Assembly: GCF_024679095.1 (NCBI RefSeq)
Contig: NC_066544.1
Location: 6,871,156 to 6,935,155 of the forward strand
Direction: 5' to 3'
Length of the DNA stretch: 64,000 nucleotides
Origin: Eriocheir sinensis
Taxonomy: Eukaryota; Arthropoda; Malacostraca; Decapoda; Varunidae
Shown here in pieces: positions 43,081 to 64,000 of this stretch (position 1 is the stretch's first letter; the number at the start of each line of letters is the position of its first letter). The notes below the pieces were generated by a model that was given only the letters and a program-made list of their open reading frames with translations, searched no databases and was not told where the DNA came from. A program made the position numbers and the translations under genes.

Positions 43081-45435
43081 TGCTTCCACCTTATCCTTCA
43101 CTCTCACTCTGGAACACAGACCTCTGCTCCTCACCTACACACCAGGCATAGCTACTCTACCCTTCATCAGTACTACACCCACGTCAGACAGCCGCTCCTT
43201 CCAGGCAGGTGCAGACGATAAATGACTCAGGAAACGGTCGAGGTAATCATGATGGGGCAAGCAAAAGGAAGTACAGTGATAGGCAGTGACTATAGTGTTG
43301 GTATGAAGAGTTGTGGTGAGTGGTATATATGGCCACTCAGCTGTATAGTGTTGGCTTCAAGTGGTGGTGGACTAGAGTTGTGTTAGTGGCAGGTGTTTAC
43401 TACTCTGCTAGTGGCTGCGTGGGGGTCTTACTCCACCGGTAATGTGGATTTTTTTAACACGATCCTTCACGTACAAATCTGTGCTGGAAAAAAGAAAATA
43501 TGCTACTCCTATCATGACCCTAATGGCAAGTTTTCTATGTGTGTGTGTGTGTGATTATGTGTATGTGTGTGTGTGTGTTCACATGCATATTTTCATGTAT
43601 GCTTGTTAAGGTGACATGGTAGTATTTCCCAGCAGTTACTATTTATTGGTCTGTTTATCGGGGTGGTTTCTCGAGTCACCCTGTTGTTGTGTTGCCTCAG
43701 TGTCAGCGTACACACACATGAAGCAGCATCTAGGTTATTTTTGTAGAAATCGTGAGGTTCTTTGTTAACCTATTCACTGATGCTGTGAGCTGAGAGGGAT
43801 TCTACAAGAAGGACTTTTTTATCGTAAGAACAGAACTTTCAGTAGAATTAGTTTTTTGTATCATTTCTTTGTCACTGGTTCATCTCATTAAGTGATTAAT
43901 TTGTTTTATGCATAATTGAAACTGTTAATGACAGACTCAGTTTTGTCTACACTGATGATATTGTCTTCTTGTATGTCGTTGTAGGTGGACCAGTGCTACT
44001 GACTCATCCTCTCCCTCATCATGTTCATGGTAACCAATTATCATCATGAAAAAGTTAAGAGTAGAATTTTGTCATGGAAGTGTGAAAGCTGTTTTTGTAT
44101 GGACAATAAGGACAACTGAATTAGATTAATGTAAGTGATGGAATTTTCCTTTAGCTGCTTGAAAGATTTTGAGAATTTAACAGCTCTTCAGTATTTTGTT
44201 AAATACTTAGAGCATTTGGAAGTATAGAAATGGTTAAAGATACAGACACAATAATGTATTTTTTGTCACACATGAAATGATTTGTACATAAAGCATATAA
44301 AGCAAGTAATGAATCTTTTTATAAGTAACTTTTGTAATCATATTGAGCTTCTTTTACTTGGGCAAAGTGCATTGATACTGCTAGTCTGATGTTTCGTACA
44401 TATTTGAGTTTAGTTATAATGTAGTAATTTATAAGGGCAAGATGGTAATAGTCAGCAGTTCTGAGTGTACACAGTCATGGCAGGGAGCAGGTGGCGGCTT
44501 GCTTCTTGCTGTGCACCTATCTTGCTGCTTCCCAAGAGTTGAGACAGTTTAATACTGCAGGAATGAGCATCAAAACAAGCTTCATTTTGATTAGTTTTAT
44601 CAAGTTTTGTGTTTGAGGACCAAGTCTACTTCTGAACTCCAGCAGGTGTGAGGTGGCCCTGAGGGTGGCCGTCACCACCTTGGGGCACCAGTGGCTCCAA
44701 GTAGGCTCCAGGTACTGCTTTAGAGGCCTGCAGGTGGTGGTGCTGCCCTGCACCTGCTGTGACCCCATGCTAGGACCAAGACTAGGAAGGCAATCTCAGT
44801 AAAGAAAAGCCTAGATATTATATAATTTGTTGTTTTGAAACCTTGCATCTTTTCCTTTAGTGACAAGTTGTAGTGTGTGTGTGTGTGTGTGTGTGTCAGT
44901 AGGTGTGTGCAGACATGTACTAACTACTTCCAAAACTACAAGAACAAGTCCAGCCACTATGGGTGAGGACTATCACTACCATTTTTACTTTACTCAACTA
45001 AGCCACAGTATCACCTACTGTTCCCCAGGTGTGAGAAATCCTTTCTTCTGCTATTTGTTAAGTATCAGTGAAAGTGTGACCAGAAGCACCATAGAGAATC
45101 AGTGCTGTGTGGTATTTGTGATCTTTAGTTATCTAGTTTTACATGTCAGGCTTCTCTGCATTTAGTTAGCACGGGGCATCCCTTAGACTCCTCCAGCCCA
45201 ACACCTGCTGGAGGGAGGTGCTGAAGGCATCTGGTTATCAGAATAAATCTTTTCTGTACATATAAAATGATAATGGCTTGGTTTTGTTTCATGATGCAAT
45301 TATATCCAATAGCATTCTGTAATCAGTTACTTGCAACATTATAATGCCAAGTTGTGCAGTACATGTTATTATTAGTAATAATTATTGTGGTGATGCCACC
45401 TTTAAACATATGGTGTTGCATTCATAACAATAAAG
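43081..45435 (+). terminator. ARFRP1 3' UTR and candidate polyadenylation signals
   Basis: Low-repeat, AT-rich sequence without another gene follows the stop. AATAAA occurs at 45242 and 45429, each with T/G-rich sequence after it. A 3' UTR of over 2 kb is plausible; the exact end cannot be fixed. Confidence 0.4.
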
Positions 45436-45863
45436 ATTTTGAGTTTGATTTGTGGAATCCACATCAAAGTTTGTCAGGATCACAATCAGGGAACAGCAGC
45501 AGTAACTTAACCAACTTGGCATCAGGAAGGAGTTGGCACACATCTCACTACACTCACAAGCATGGTGAGGCCACAGTACGCCCCTACAGCACTGTCGGTG
45601 GAGGATTGGTATAAAAATCTCATCCTCTGCTGAATTCATTCATGAAAAGATTCCAGTTTTGGAATTAACTCGTGTGTCTACAATACAAAGTTCAGCATGA
45701 ATAAATAGGAGTAATGGTGTGAGCAAGTGGCTGTTTTGAATGTGTGTGTGTGTGTTTGTTACATAATCATATTTCTTCTCTGATTATACCTTTTTTTAGT
45801 TTCACCCTCAACCCCAACATGCTTAATATATTGTTATTATCATAATCATTATCAATAATATCA

Positions 45864-45900
<37 letters not shown>

Positions 45901-46440
45901 AGTTTTAATTTATATAATAAATAATGATATTAACCGTAAGAGGTTTAATTTTAAACACCAAGTTTTATTATGGTGGCTATCATTTTCTTTCCTTAACATC
46001 TACTGTGATAAACTGAATCTCACAAGGAATATTACTTGATGGAGCTCTTCTATTTCTTAAATCCAACATTCCATGCACCATTTTCCAGTGGACATTAATA
46101 TTGAATTTCGTGTAGGGTTAAGCTTTATTAGATTATTAAGACTATTCTGAAAATATTTACAGCTCAGAGGTACAGGAGAAGCAATGCATAGGTAGATCAT
46201 ACAGGAAAACAACCAGGCAGATACACAGCAGTTAAGATGATAACTATTTGATGATCACAATTATCTATCTTATTTTTAGGAAAGCCAGTATCAGGGCGAT
46301 GATGGTGTTGCATCTAAACTGTTGTACAGCTGGATGTGAAAAGTAAGGTAGAGTTATGGAAGTCTTCAATATTTATTTTGTTTTGATTGTGTATTTTTGA
46401 GCTAAAGAATTTCAGCAGTCAGCCTTACAGTAAGGAAGTG
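45436..46440. other. intergenic DNA, no gene seen
   Basis: Short (ATT)n at 45866-45900. AT-rich otherwise. May include 3' UTR of the - strand gene. Confidence 0.5.
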
Positions 46441-46447
46441 TGTAGGG

Positions 46448-46590
46448 TATCAGGACACCTCTCCTCCCAAAATTGACCTCTCTTTTGGCCACTCCTCTTA
46501 ACTTTTCATAGTAGTGATTTGCTGGCTTTTTTTTCTTTCTTTTTTTTTCTTGCCCTTGAGCAGTTTCTTTTACTGTAAAAAAAAAAAAAG
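46448..46590 (+). mobile_element. dispersed repeat family A, copy 6
   Basis: TATCAGGACACCTCTCCTCC, AAATTGACCTCTCTTTTGGC, TTGCCCTTGAGCAGTTTC and a terminal A-run after TACTGT. Confidence 0.8.
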
Positions 46591-46654
46591 AAACTTTGGG
46601 GACATGCTGAAGAGGGTTGTGAGGAGGGTCTGCCCCACCCAAACAGTGCTTTGC

Positions 46655-46996
46655 CTAAGATAGGTCTTGGCAAAATTGACAAGTGATTCTCCATTCCTCA
46701 ACACTGTCCAAAGTATGCTGAGCTAATCTCAAATTTCTAATGGCTCTGGGCAGCTGTTTTAGGGCTTGGTAGACTTGGCCTAACCTATACTTGTCCAACT
46801 TTTCCTTCATTTTATGGACATTGCCCACTTTAAGAATGTCTTTGCCAAGTCCATTCCATGTACCCACACTCCTGTATGAAAAACTGAACTTCTTTAGGTC
46901 TCTCAAACAAGTCCCCTTTCTCAAATTTTTACTGTGTCCTCTTAGTTGCCTCCTCCCTTCCAGCTCGATTACATAATTTCTGTCCAACACTTCCAT
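46655..46996 (-). mobile_element. LINE reverse-transcriptase C-terminal fragment
   Basis: The - strand reads LRGHSKNLRKGTCLRDLKKF, SFSYRSVGTWNGL and KMKEKLDKYR, the tail following the reverse-transcriptase domain in a common invertebrate CR1-like LINE (RGH..KL.K...R...R..FF..RVV..WN). The frame is open for 113 codons. Confidence 0.8.
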
Positions 46997-47009
46997 TCCA
47001 CTTGTGTGT

Positions 47010-47100
47010 ATGTGTGTGTGTGTATTTACCTATTTGTAGTCTACCGGGCCCGAGCTAAGCTCTAATAGTCCCGTCTCCATATCTACATTTATCCAGCCTT
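47010..47100 (-). mobile_element. repeat fragment with CA tail, possible LINE 3' end
   Basis: The plus strand TATTTACCTATTTGTAGTCT and CCCGTCTCCATATCTACA lie between two short (TG)n runs. I recognise the style from decapod genomes, but the family name is not certain. Confidence 0.45.
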
Positions 47101-47430
47101 GTGTGTGTGTGTGTGTGTGTGTGATGGTGGCTACCGTCTTGTGTTAATATGTTGTTGGGTTAAAATCAAAGGTTTATACAGCCTCAGATTATGAGAAAAT
47201 CAGCATTCTGATGTGCAGTAAATTAAGAATCATTACTTTTTATGGATTCACCACAAACAAAACCTGTGAGGAACACAATTATAAAATAAGTAATGAGTGT
47301 ACATTTAATGTAAGAGAGAGACTGCTGAGTAGCGACACATCAAAAAACACTGCTGACGAGGGACACAAAAAACACTGCTGCTCAGACACTCCACTCCCAG
47401 GCACAGCGTTCATCTTCCAGGTGGTCCTGA

Positions 47431-63935
<16,505 letters not shown>

Positions 63936-64000
63936 CTGGAGGGAGAGATGAAGAAGGCGTAAGAAGCGATGTAGGAGGAGTTGTAAAAGGGGGAAGAGGA
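63936..64000 (-). other. intron upstream of the first visible exon of the membrane-protein gene
   Basis: The acceptor CTCCCTCCAG precedes the exon at 63935. The rest of the gene lies to the right of the window. Confidence 0.7.

Overview
This is a nuclear window from an invertebrate animal, most likely a decapod crustacean. The genes are split into small GC-rich exons with ordinary GT-AG borders. The DNA between them is full of dinucleotide and trinucleotide repeats, tRNA-derived SINEs, fragments of LINE reverse transcriptase, TTAA-flanked miniature transposons and several long satellites. There is no operon structure, and I see no CRISPR, rRNA or functional tRNA gene. The decapod assignment is an inference from repeat style and protein similarity by eye; no search was run.

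Four protein-coding genes can be assembled exon by exon with consistent reading phase. (1) 301-10340, +: the 3' part (13 exons, 778 codons) of a Rho GTPase-activating protein of the ARHGAP18/28/40 (Drosophila conundrum) family. (2) 15846-28103, -: a complete eight-exon gene for a 377-residue six-blade kelch protein, the KLHDC10 (Drosophila slim) orthologue, with a likely TATA/initiator promoter and 5' leader exon at 29021-29126. (3) 39833-43080, +: a complete five-exon ARFRP1 gene, a 202-residue Golgi ARF-like GTPase. (4) 47431-63935, -: ten exons of the 3' part of a type I membrane protein with a C-terminal membrane helix, perhaps of the LolA-like-domain family. Genes 1/2 and 3/4 are convergent and genes 2/3 are divergent. 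Nothing links the four in one pathway, although ARFRP1 and the membrane protein both concern the secretory route.

Region by region: 1-10.3 kb holds RHOGAP exons with repeat-rich introns; 10.3-12.8 kb its tandem-repeat 3' flank; 12.8-15.8 kb repeats between convergent genes; 15.8-29.1 kb KLHDC10 with an 8 kb third-to-second-exon intron full of mobile DNA; 29.1-39.8 kb a transposon-dense divergent intergenic region with nested hAT-like elements, a frameshifted PIN-like gene relic, satellites and a TTAA element; 39.8-45.4 kb ARFRP1; 45.4-64 kb the membrane-protein gene, whose introns carry three unrelated long satellites (36 bp, 42 bp and about 73 bp units).

No convincing new gene system was found. 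The most informative observations are a transposon whose filled and empty sites sit side by side in a duplicated segment (55473-56206), a reverse-transcriptase fragment enclosed by TTAA-type inverted ends (23182-23430), an exon whose 5' splice site seems to have been replaced by a GGA microsatellite (52634), several dispersed repeat families that recur across the window, and a perfect 16-bp-arm palindrome (36549-36584).
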